Positions 16,864 through 23,904 of a DNA stretch of 60,459 bases are shown one piece after another (position 1 is the stretch's first letter; each line of letters starts with the position of its first letter). Source of the stretch: Rhizophagus prolifer (taxonomy: Eukaryota > Glomeromycota > Glomeromycetes > Glomerales > Glomeraceae). The notes under the pieces are model-generated. The model was not told where the DNA came from. It made no database searches and saw nothing but the letters and a program-made list of their open reading frames with translations. The position numbers were made by a program, and so were the translations under genes. The stretch covers positions 1 through 60,459 of the forward strand of contig NQWY01025049.1 of NCBI GenBank assembly GCA_019425655.1, written 5' to 3'.

Positions 16864-18147
16864 TTAAATTTTTACTGAAAATATATGATAATTATTCCCG
16901 AATTGATAATCAATTGTCCAGTTCTGAGATTTACAAATTTCTTTTACAATAGCAAGTCCAAGGCCGCTTCCGTTGTTATCTTTTGAGAATCTCGAAAATC
17001 TTTTGAATAGCAGATCCGGATTCAGTTTTTCTGTTCCGGAATTTGATATCTCAAAAATAGATTGACTCAGTTTGATCCCAATTGAACCATTGGCCGGAGT
17101 ATGCCGGATGGCGTTTAAAATCAAATTGTTAATCAGTACTTCGGTTAATCCAATGTTTCCGCTGACTTTTACCGGCGACGAAATTTCGCTATGGACAGAA
17201 ATGTTTTTCTGCTCAAAATGTTCCTGCAAGATTTCCATACTTTGATTCAGTAATTCATCAAATCTTATTTCAGAATTATCAAACTGATTGTTTTCAATTT
17301 TTGATAACAATAAAAGGTTTTTGTTGATTCTTGAACTTCTGGACAATGCGCGATTCATCTCTTCCGCAATATGATATTGCTTTTCTGTCAAATCCTCGTT
17401 TTGCAAAAGAATATCAAGTTTATTTTTTAAAATTGCTAAAGGTGTTTGCAGTTCGTGCGAAGCATTCTCTGTAAACTCTTTCTGGGTCTTATAGACCGAA
17501 ATGTTATGTTCTATTAGCTTACCTAGCGACTGGTTCAGCTCATCAAACTCAGCAACATCGGTCGGCGAAAATTCAATTTTTGTCTCATTGTTCAGGCTGA
17601 AAGTTTTTAATTTATCCAAAGTCTCACGAAAAGGTTTCCAAACCGATGTTGAAAGCCTGCTGTTGAGAATTAATAATCCGCCGACAATCAGAATGAAAAG
17701 AATAACTGTCGTCAGCGATATGAAAAATATGGTTTCCTGCGACTCTTCGATATTGGTCTCGATATTGAAACGATATGGTTTTTTGTTGAGGTATATAATC
17801 TTTGATAAACATCGGAATCTGTCAATCTCTTCAAAATGAAGAAAGTCGTGAGGTTTCTCTATAATGAAAATGCTGTCTTTGAAATTATCATTTTTTTCTA
17901 CATTTTGGATGTTTGTGGTGGGTTGGACTTCGTTCCAAAGCTTTATGGTTTCTAGTAATTTTTGATCGGATAATTTCAGGCTATTGATTTGAAAAGCCGT
18001 TTTTTTAGCGACAATTTCGTTATGCTCATCTAATTCGTGTTTCCAAATGGCATCAACAACAAGATAATAGATGGGAACACTTATGACCAGAATGATCAGG
18101 ACATAAATAATGAATGGTTTGGTTGTTTTATTTAAAAGCGGTTTCAC
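16864..18147 (-). CDS. Sensor histidine kinase (OmpR-partner type)
   Basis: The 427-residue protein has two membrane helices (about 13-33 and 138-158) around a periplasmic domain of some 100 residues. Next come a HAMP-like linker, the H box FTENASHELQTPLAILKN near residue 230, the N box NNLILNAIRHTP and the G box NGSGLGLAIVKEI. It starts at GTG 10 bp after the response-regulator gene. The periplasmic sensor has no domain I recognise. Its position upstream of the LtaS-like gene suggests that it controls envelope modification. Confidence 0.9.
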   Translation of the reverse strand: MKPLLNKTTKPFIIYVLIILVISVPIYYLVVDAIWKHELDEHNEIVAKKTAFQINSLKLSDQKLLETIKLWNEVQPTTNIQNVEKNDNFKDSIFIIEKPHDFLHFEEIDRFRCLSKIIYLNKKPYRFNIETNIEESQETIFFISLTTVILFILIVGGLLILNSRLSTSVWKPFRETLDKLKTFSLNNETKIEFSPTDVAEFDELNQSLGKLIEHNISVYKTQKEFTENASHELQTPLAILKNKLDILLQNEDLTEKQYHIAEEMNRALSRSSRINKNLLLLSKIENNQFDNSEIRFDELLNQSMEILQEHFEQKNISVHSEISSPVKVSGNIGLTEVLINNLILNAIRHTPANGSIGIKLSQSIFEISNSGTEKLNPDLLFKRFSRFSKDNNGSGLGLAIVKEICKSQNWTIDYQFGNNYHIFSVKI

Positions 18148-18157
18148 TAATTATAAG

Positions 18158-18835
18158 TTATGAATTCTCCCATTTATACCCCGTTCCATAAACGGTTTTT
18201 AAATACCTGTCACAGCCGGCATCATTCAGTTTTTTCTTTAAATTCTTCACGTGTGCATAAACAAAGTCGTGGTTATCCAGCATATCTGCGAAATCACCGG
18301 AAAGATGTTCTGCTAATGTGCTTTTTGAAATGACTTTGTTCTTGTTCCCGATAAAGTAGATCAGCAGGTCGAACTCTTTTTTTGTCAGCGCAATTATTTC
18401 ATTATTAACTGAAACTGTTTTAGCTAAAAGATCTATTTGTAATTCATTCTGATTGATGATATTAGAATTATTAAATTGTTTTCTACGGATGATAGAGTAG
18501 ATACGCGCCATCAGTTCAGACAAATGAAATGGCTTAGTAAGGTAATCATCTGCACCCAATTGTAGGCCTTTTATTTTATCTTCCAGAGCGTTTTTTGCTG
18601 AAACAATGATAACGCCGTCTTGCTTGTTTTGCTTTTTCAGCTCTTCCAGGATCTTCAGGCCATTACCGTCAGGAAGCATGATGTCGAGAATAATGCAATC
18701 ATACTGAAAGGTTTCTATCTTGTACATAGCTTCATAAAATGTAAAAGCAAATTCGCACAAATAGTTCTCCTCCGAAAGGTATTCTGCAACACTTTTCGCC
18801 AATTCGGTTTCGTCTTCAATAATCAGGATTTTCAT
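18158..18835 (-). CDS. OmpR/PhoB-family response regulator
   Basis: The 225-residue protein has a receiver domain (about 1-115) with the acidic pocket IIEDE, the phospho-acceptor D51 in ILDIMLPDG, and K near 101 in TKPF. A winged-helix DNA-binding domain follows (about 130-222), with LTKKEFDLLIYFI and HVKNLKKKLNDAG...YLKTVYGTGYKW. It is the first gene of the run RR, kinase, LtaS, TSUP, PAP2 and is spaced 10 bp from its kinase. Confidence 0.92.
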   Translation of the reverse strand: MKILIIEDETELAKSVAEYLSEENYLCEFAFTFYEAMYKIETFQYDCIILDIMLPDGNGLKILEELKKQNKQDGVIIVSAKNALEDKIKGLQLGADDYLTKPFHLSELMARIYSIIRRKQFNNSNIINQNELQIDLLAKTVSVNNEIIALTKKEFDLLIYFIGNKNKVISKSTLAEHLSGDFADMLDNHDFVYAHVKNLKKKLNDAGCDRYLKTVYGTGYKWENS

Positions 18836-18991
18836 CAGTCATTATTTTTATTCATAGTCTGAAATAACATCCGGCTAATTTATCATTCGAATTTAGAAGA
18901 AATTTTGAATGAATTCAAAATAAATAATCAATGACCAATTAAAAAGGTGAATGCTAATGCTTTCACCTTCGATATAAGATCTAATGTAGGT

Positions 18992-19981
18992 TTACTTTTT
19001 CTTTCCTGACTTTGAAATGATGACCAGAGCTGCGGCTCCAAGCAATCCTGCCAACATTATTTTCTTTGTTTTTTTGGATTGGACCGGCAGAATTGTTTCG
19101 CCGTAGATCCGCATCGGGTTCTTGGATTGTGTCAGAACATTACCGTCCGTATCTGTATTGCTATCTTCTTTCATCAGCAATCTCAAAGCAGCGGAAGTAG
19201 AATTGATAACGGTTTTTGGGAAAAGCCCATAAGCAGTTCTCATAAAGAGAGACGACCAGTCTGTAAACTTGCTTTTTCGGGGATTTTTTGCCATTTCAAC
19301 CATTGCTGCGGCTAATTTTTTAGGATCCGATGCAGTGGGCGGAATTTTAAAGTCTAGACCAGAATATTTTGCGGAGTGCATATTACCTGTAGAACGCTGG
19401 ATACTTGGATACAATCCTACAATGTGGATATCCGGCTCATCAGAAACTTCGCCCTGCAGACATTCTACCATGCCACGGATGCCATATTTGGAAGCGGAGT
19501 AAGCTGTTCCATAAGGAGCCGGCATCCAGCCGCCAATCGAGATATTATTAATGAGAACACCATGTTTTTGTTTTTTAAATATAGGAAGAACGGTTCTTGC
19601 GCCATGCATATATCCCAAAAGATTGGTTTTGATAACCTGATCAATGACTTCAATCGGTGTTTCTTCGAATTTTCCGGTTGCCATTACTCCCGCATTATTG
19701 ATCCAGATGTCAATACTCCCATTAATCTCCAACGCTTTCTCTGCCAGATGTTCAACTTCTTTGAACTCCGAAACGTTGGTTGGAACTGCGATGGCAGATG
19801 CACCAAGCGCCTCACAGATTGCTACAGTTTCGTCAAGGGCTTCTTTTCCTCTGGCGGCCAGTACAAGATTGCAGCCTTCTTTTGCAAAAGCTTCAGCAGC
19901 CGCCAATCCTACGCCACTGGATGCGCCGGTAATGACAACCGTTTTCTGACTAATGGACACTGGTTGTTCTGTATTTTTCAT
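18992..19981 (-). CDS. SDR-family oxidoreductase with a C-terminal membrane anchor
   Basis: The 329-residue protein has TGASSGVGLAAAEAF as cofactor loop, NNAGVM, ISIGGWMPAPYGTAYSASKYG with the catalytic Ser, Tyr and Lys, and a long C-terminal part with a hydrophobic helix (KIMLAGLLGAAALVII) ending in SKSGKKK. The basic tail after the helix implies anchoring in the inner membrane. Members of this group are often annotated only as SDR oxidoreductase. The ATG at 19981 fits the family start; a frame extension upstream has no ATG. It stands alone. Confidence 0.87.
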   Translation of the reverse strand: MKNTEQPVSISQKTVVITGASSGVGLAAAEAFAKEGCNLVLAARGKEALDETVAICEALGASAIAVPTNVSEFKEVEHLAEKALEINGSIDIWINNAGVMATGKFEETPIEVIDQVIKTNLLGYMHGARTVLPIFKKQKHGVLINNISIGGWMPAPYGTAYSASKYGIRGMVECLQGEVSDEPDIHIVGLYPSIQRSTGNMHSAKYSGLDFKIPPTASDPKKLAAAMVEMAKNPRKSKFTDWSSLFMRTAYGLFPKTVINSTSAALRLLMKEDSNTDTDGNVLTQSKNPMRIYGETILPVQSKKTKKIMLAGLLGAAALVIISKSGKKK

Positions 19982-20264
19982 AAGAATTGATTTTGTGGTT
20001 AGGTCAACTTCAAAGAGCATACCACCAGAATTCTTCTTTTTTCATTGTTGTTAAAATAAAATTAAAAACTTAAGTAATTGATAATAACATACTGACGCAG
20101 AATGGAGGCAGAAAGGACGGAGACACCTTAGAGCGGTAAGTGCGATTTCAAAAAATCAACTCTTCAATAATAATTGAAATTAATTATCAAGTTTCTATCA
20201 TCTTGGCAAAGCTTTTGTTTATAGCTAGGGACACTGAATTTATAATCACTAATACTTTTTTGAT

Positions 20265-20672
20265 ATGGAAGCCACAGAACTTAGACTTAATAATTTGCTG
20301 ATGTACGGGGATTCGATTGTCCCGATTATGGGTGTCGAAAATAATAACGAGAGTGTCTTGGTCAAAATTGATGAAGATACTGCGATTGATTATAGAAAGT
20401 TAAAACCGATTGCACTCACGGTTGATTGGTTTTCAAAATTGGGATTCAAAGAAGCTTATCGCTCCAATAGCAGAATCAGATTCGATTTGCCAAATTGTTG
20501 CCGTTATGATTTTGATTTGGATTCAAACAAAATTTTAGAAGGATTTTTATTCTTCGGCAATTATATCAAGTGTAATTATCTTCATCAGCTTCAGAATATC
20601 TATTTTACATTAACTGGTGAAGAGCTCAAAATAGAGCATAAATCTCCCAAGATCCAAACCACTCTATCATAA
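20265..20672 (+). CDS. Hypothetical protein with conserved HQLQNxYFxLTGEEL tail
   Basis: I do not know the function of this 135-residue protein. It has LRLNNLLMY at the N-terminus, a central KPIALTVDWFSKLGF segment and a tail KCNYLHQLQNIYFTLTGEEL. The same layout occurs in small proteins of Bacteroidota chromosomes and their phages (recalled, not searched). Three cysteines (CC and KC) are unusual for its size. There is no signal peptide or membrane helix. It is a single-gene unit with its own terminator, between an SDR and a Mur ligase. Confidence 0.75.
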   Translation: MEATELRLNNLLMYGDSIVPIMGVENNNESVLVKIDEDTAIDYRKLKPIALTVDWFSKLGFKEAYRSNSRIRFDLPNCCRYDFDLDSNKILEGFLFFGNYIKCNYLHQLQNIYFTLTGEELKIEHKSPKIQTTLS

Positions 20673-20681
20673 ATATTCTTG

Positions 20682-20712
20682 AAACCTGATTTTTATAAGT
20701 CAGGTTTTTTTT
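20682..20712 (+). terminator. Terminator after the HQLQN protein
   Basis: AAACCTGA and TCAGGTTT form an 8-bp stem around a 10-nt loop and are followed by eight T's. Confidence 0.75.
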
Positions 20713-20758
20713 ATTTTAAAAATCTGACTTCCGACTTCTATCATCTCACATCTTTCCT

Positions 20759-20766
20759 TACTTTTG
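20759..20766 (+). promoter_or_regulatory. -7 box TACTTTTG of the Mur ligase gene
   Basis: An exact TAnnTTTG match 17 bp before the TTG start codon. The RNA would start about 10 nt before that codon, so the 5' leader is very short. Confidence 0.5.
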
Positions 20767-20783
20767 TGTAAAATTGTTTAGAA

Positions 20784-22121
20784 TTGAAAACCCATTTTAT
20801 TGCGATTGGCGGTTCTGCGATGCATAATCTCGCTATTGCACTCAAAGATAAAGGCTATCAGGTCACTGGTTCCGATGATGCTATTTTTGAACCTTCTAGA
20901 TCCCGACTGGAAAAGAAAGGAATTCTTCCCGAAGAAATGGGCTGGTTTCCGGAAAAACTGACTTCGGATATTGACGCCGTGATTCTCGGGATGCACGCCC
21001 ACGCTGATAATCCGGAATTGGCAAAAGCAAAAGAATTGGGACTGAAAATCTATTCTTATCCGGAGTTTCTTTACGAACAATCCAAAGAAAAGACCAGAGT
21101 TGTGATTGGTGGTTCGCACGGCAAAACAACCATTACATCAATGATTCTTCATGTACTGAATTTTCATCAGAAAGACATCGATTATATGGTTGGTGCGCAA
21201 TTGGAAGGCTTCGATTGTATGGTTAAAATTACAGAGGATAATGATTTTATGATCCTGGAAGGCGACGAGTATCTGTCTTCCCCAATCGATCTGCGTTCCA
21301 AATTTTTATTATACCAGCCCAATATTGCTTTGATTTCAGGAATTGCCTGGGACCATATCAATGTGTTTAAAACATTTGATGACTATGTGGAACAATTTAG
21401 AAAGTTTGTGGCGAGTATCACACCAGGCGGCGTTCTCGTTTATAACGAAGAAGATGCTGAAGTTGTAAAAGTTGTTGAATCTGCCGAAAATTACTTCCGG
21501 AAAATCCCTTACAAAACACCTGATTATGAAATCGTCAACGGCATTGTAAACCTTAAAACAGATATGGGTGACATTCCGTTATCCGTTTTCGGTAAGCACA
21601 ATCTGCTGAATATGGAAGGCGCAAGATTTATCTGTTCTCAGTTGGGCATAATGGAAGAAGAATTTTATGAAGCTATTATGAGCTTCAAAGGCGCTTCCAA
21701 AAGATTGGAAAAAGTAGAGAGACAAGATGGCGGTTTGCTTTATAAAGATTTTGCCCATGCACCAAGTAAAGTGAAGGCGACAGTTGCTGCTTTTGCAGAA
21801 CAGTTTTCAAAAACTGAAACATTCGGTTTTTTAGAATTGCACACTTACTCAAGTCTTAACCCGGTTTTTCTGGAACAATATGATCATGCTTTGGATGGAT
21901 TGGATAATGCAGTCGTTTTCTATTCGGAAGATGCGTTAAAAATCAAAAGAATGGATCCGATTTCTCCTGAATTGATCAAAGAAAAATTTAAAAATGAAAA
22001 CCTGAAAGTCTTTACCCATGCAGAAAATTTGCATAAATATTGGGAAACGTTGGATAAATCAAAAGGTGCTTTTCTCATGATGAGTTCCGGTAATTTCGGT
22101 GGCTTGGATTTGACAAAATAA
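20784..22121 (+). CDS. Mur ligase-family protein (Mpl-like peptidoglycan peptide ligase)
   Basis: The 445-residue protein has the Mpl/MurC N-terminal loop FIAIGGSAMHNLA, the ATP-binding GGSHGKTTITSMI (near residue 109), the metal-binding EGDEYLSSP and the C-terminal domain LHTYSSLNP. Mpl joins UDP-MurNAc to the recovered tripeptide during wall recycling; flavobacterial members are shorter relatives often called peptidoglycan synthetase. The start is TTG at 20784. There is no ATG before the conserved N-terminus, and an in-frame stop lies 15 bp upstream. The next gene begins 2 bp after its stop codon. Confidence 0.87.
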   Translation: MKTHFIAIGGSAMHNLAIALKDKGYQVTGSDDAIFEPSRSRLEKKGILPEEMGWFPEKLTSDIDAVILGMHAHADNPELAKAKELGLKIYSYPEFLYEQSKEKTRVVIGGSHGKTTITSMILHVLNFHQKDIDYMVGAQLEGFDCMVKITEDNDFMILEGDEYLSSPIDLRSKFLLYQPNIALISGIAWDHINVFKTFDDYVEQFRKFVASITPGGVLVYNEEDAEVVKVVESAENYFRKIPYKTPDYEIVNGIVNLKTDMGDIPLSVFGKHNLLNMEGARFICSQLGIMEEEFYEAIMSFKGASKRLEKVERQDGGLLYKDFAHAPSKVKATVAAFAEQFSKTETFGFLELHTYSSLNPVFLEQYDHALDGLDNAVVFYSEDALKIKRMDPISPELIKEKFKNENLKVFTHAENLHKYWETLDKSKGAFLMMSSGNFGGLDLTK

Positions 22122-22123
22122 TA

Positions 22124-22522
22124 ATGACAACACTTCCTAAAAAAATATTAGCCAGACAAAAAGAAATCACCAATGATTTTCTGAAAATTGTTGACCAGAA
22201 TCTGGCTGATGTTTTATCCGGAAAATCCGAAAATATCTACGAAATACGAGATGTTGCGGAGTTGATGCATATCCATCCGCGACATCTTAGTAATACCATA
22301 AAATTAGTCACGGGTAATTCGCCGTGTTCTTTTGTTGAAGATAAAATTCTTGATATCGCCAAGCAACATCTCGAAGACAACAAAATCAGCATCGCAGAAA
22401 TTGCCAAAATGCTCACTTACGATCCTTCCAACTTTACTAAGTTTTTCAAGCGATTTGCAGGAATGACGCCGAAACAATACCGTGAAACGCATCTGGAAAA
22501 ATCTGAAACTGTCACCATTTAA
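22124..22522 (+). CDS. Minimal AraC-family regulator (DNA-binding domain only)
   Basis: The 132-residue protein is almost only the AraC double helix-turn-helix: IRDVAELMHIHPRHLSNTIKLVTG and IAEIAKMLTYDPSNFTKFFKRFAGMTPKQYRE. There is no sensing domain, so it either works constitutively or binds a partner. It is 2 bp after the Mur ligase gene and 63 bp before an SDR gene that it probably regulates. Its last codons belong to a tandem 18-bp repeat (22503-22541) that continues past the stop codon and may be its own operator. Confidence 0.85.
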   Translation: MTTLPKKILARQKEITNDFLKIVDQNLADVLSGKSENIYEIRDVAELMHIHPRHLSNTIKLVTGNSPCSFVEDKILDIAKQHLEDNKISIAEIAKMLTYDPSNFTKFFKRFAGMTPKQYRETHLEKSETVTI

Positions 22523-22541
22523 ACTGAAACAGTCACCATTT
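22503..22541 (+). repeat. Tandem near-perfect 18-bp repeat at the araC stop codon
   Basis: CTGAAACTGTCACCATTT at 22503-22520 and CTGAAACAGTCACCATTT at 22524-22541 differ at one base and are offset by 21 bp (two helical turns). AraC proteins usually bind tandem direct repeats with this kind of spacing. The -7 box of the following SDR gene begins 19 bp after it. Confidence 0.6.
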
Positions 22542-22559
22542 TTTTTGTTGGTTTAATTC

Positions 22560-22567
22560 TAACTTTG
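22560..22567 (+). promoter_or_regulatory. -7 box TAACTTTG of the SDR gene
   Basis: An exact TAnnTTTG match 18 bp before the start codon at 22586, so the SDR has its own promoter beside the tandem repeat. Confidence 0.5.
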
Positions 22568-22585
22568 TGATATAAAATTTACATT

Positions 22586-23347
22586 ATGTCACAAAACAAA
22601 ATTGCATTAATAACAGGCGGAAGTCGTGGACTTGGAAAGGAAATGGCTTTCCGGATTGCAGAAAAAGGCTTGGATGTTGTTATCACTTATAACAGCAAAA
22701 AAGAAGCAGCGGAAGCTGTAGTTTCTGAAATCGAAAAAGCTGGTCAAAAAGCGTTAGCGCTCCAGCTGGATGTCTCTGATTCCAAAAATTTTGATTCTTT
22801 TTTCTCTCAACTCAAAACAGCTTTAAAAGATAAATTCGGTGTTGAGAGATTTGATTATCTAGTAAACAATGCAGGAATCGGGATCAATGCACCAATTGCG
22901 GAAATGAATGAAACTGATTTTGATGCTTTGGTTAATATCCAGTTCAAAGCCCCTTTTTTCCTGACTCAAAAATCTCTGGAACTAATGAATGACGGTGGTG
23001 GAATTATTAATATTTCTTCCGGATTAGCAAGGTTTTCAATGTTAGGTTACGGCGTTTATGGTGCGTTGAAAGGCGCTGTCGAAGTTTTGACAAGATATGA
23101 AGCTCAGGAATTTGGAAAGCGCGGAATCAACGTCAATGTTGTTGCTCCGGGCGCTATTGAAACCGATTTCGGAGGTGGCGTAGTAAGAGATAATGTCCAG
23201 ATCAATCAGCATATTGCCGGAACAACAGCGCTTGGCAGAGTTGGACTCCCATCTGATATTGGCGGTGTTGTCGCTTTTCTTTGTACCGATGATGCGAAAT
23301 GGATTAACGCACAAAGGATTGAAGTTTCCGGTGGCGTTAATCTTTAA
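22586..23347 (+). CDS. SDR-family oxidoreductase (FabG-like)
   Basis: The 253-residue classical SDR has TGGSRGLG at residues 11-18, NNAGIGINAP, ISSGLARFSMLGYGVYGALKGA with catalytic Ser, Tyr and Lys, and the C-terminal ending WINAQRIEVSGGVNL of the ketoacyl-reductase type. It reduces or oxidises a small carbonyl or alcohol with NAD(P)(H); the substrate is unknown. It follows the minimal AraC gene but has its own -7 box. It ends at a hairpin shared with the convergent thioredoxin gene. Confidence 0.88.
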   Translation: MSQNKIALITGGSRGLGKEMAFRIAEKGLDVVITYNSKKEAAEAVVSEIEKAGQKALALQLDVSDSKNFDSFFSQLKTALKDKFGVERFDYLVNNAGIGINAPIAEMNETDFDALVNIQFKAPFFLTQKSLELMNDGGGIINISSGLARFSMLGYGVYGALKGAVEVLTRYEAQEFGKRGINVNVVAPGAIETDFGGGVVRDNVQINQHIAGTTALGRVGLPSDIGGVVAFLCTDDAKWINAQRIEVSGGVNL

Positions 23348-23355
23348 AAATACTC

Positions 23356-23386
23356 AAAGCCTTTTGTATCAATCAAAAGGCTTTTC
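23356..23386. terminator. Bidirectional terminator between convergent genes
   Basis: AAAGCCTTTTG (23356-23366) pairs with CAAAAGGCTTT (23374-23384) and is followed by T-rich DNA. The right arm overlaps the stop codon of the minus-strand thioredoxin-like gene. Confidence 0.7.
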
Positions 23387-23819
23387 TTGTCATAGTTTTT
23401 AGCGACTTATTATCAATCAATCCTTCCTGATAAAACAAAACCTTTCCTGCAGAATTAATCAAAATCCAGGTTGGATAAACCGGTTTTTTGTTTCTTGCCA
23501 ATTCTAATACTAATTTGTGGATACCTGCATTTCCATTCGAGATATACTGGTAAGTTTTGCCAAAGAATTCAATTTTCTCTTTCGATTTTTCTGTATCAAA
23601 GATGATAAAATAAACTTTTTCATTCATTTGATTTTTCAATTCGGGATCTTTTTCAATCTGGTGCATCTGGATTTTACAAATCGAACACCAACTTGTTTTC
23701 ATATAAATCAAAGTTGGTTTCTCTAATTTCTCAGGTAAATTTTGGAATGAATAAGTTTTCAATTCCTGAGAATGAAGAATTCCAAAAGTCATTAATAGTA
23801 GAGAAGTTAATAGTTTCAT
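23373..23819 (-). CDS. Exported thioredoxin-like protein
   Basis: The 148-residue protein has a signal peptide ending near ILHSQ, then a thioredoxin fold with the redox motif SWCSICKIQ (C-S-I-C, near residue 45) and YPTWILINSAGKVLF, where the cis-proline loop is expected. It would reduce or shuffle disulfides, or deliver reductant, in the periplasm. It is downstream of the TonB receptor on the same strand with an 85-bp gap that holds a hairpin repeat. A shared role, for instance in metal handling, is only a guess. Confidence 0.83.
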   Translation of the reverse strand: MKLLTSLLLMTFGILHSQELKTYSFQNLPEKLEKPTLIYMKTSWCSICKIQMHQIEKDPELKNQMNEKVYFIIFDTEKSKEKIEFFGKTYQYISNGNAGIHKLVLELARNKKPVYPTWILINSAGKVLFYQEGLIDNKSLKTMTRKAF

Positions 23820-23842
23820 CTTTTATTTTCTTAACATTAAGT

Positions 23843-23887
23843 CACAAAGGAATCCCAACGAACACAAAACTTTGTGATTCCTTTGTG
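23843..23887. repeat. Hairpin repeat of the CACAAAGG...CCTTTGTG type
   Basis: CACAAAGGAATC (23843-23854) and GATTCCTTTGTG (23876-23887) form a perfect 12-bp stem with a 21-nt loop, between the TonB receptor and the thioredoxin gene. Similar CACAAAG/CTTTGTG hairpins are at 33872-33931 and 42383-42475. Confidence 0.6.
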
Positions 23888-23904
23888 TCTTTGAGGTTTA
23901 TTAA

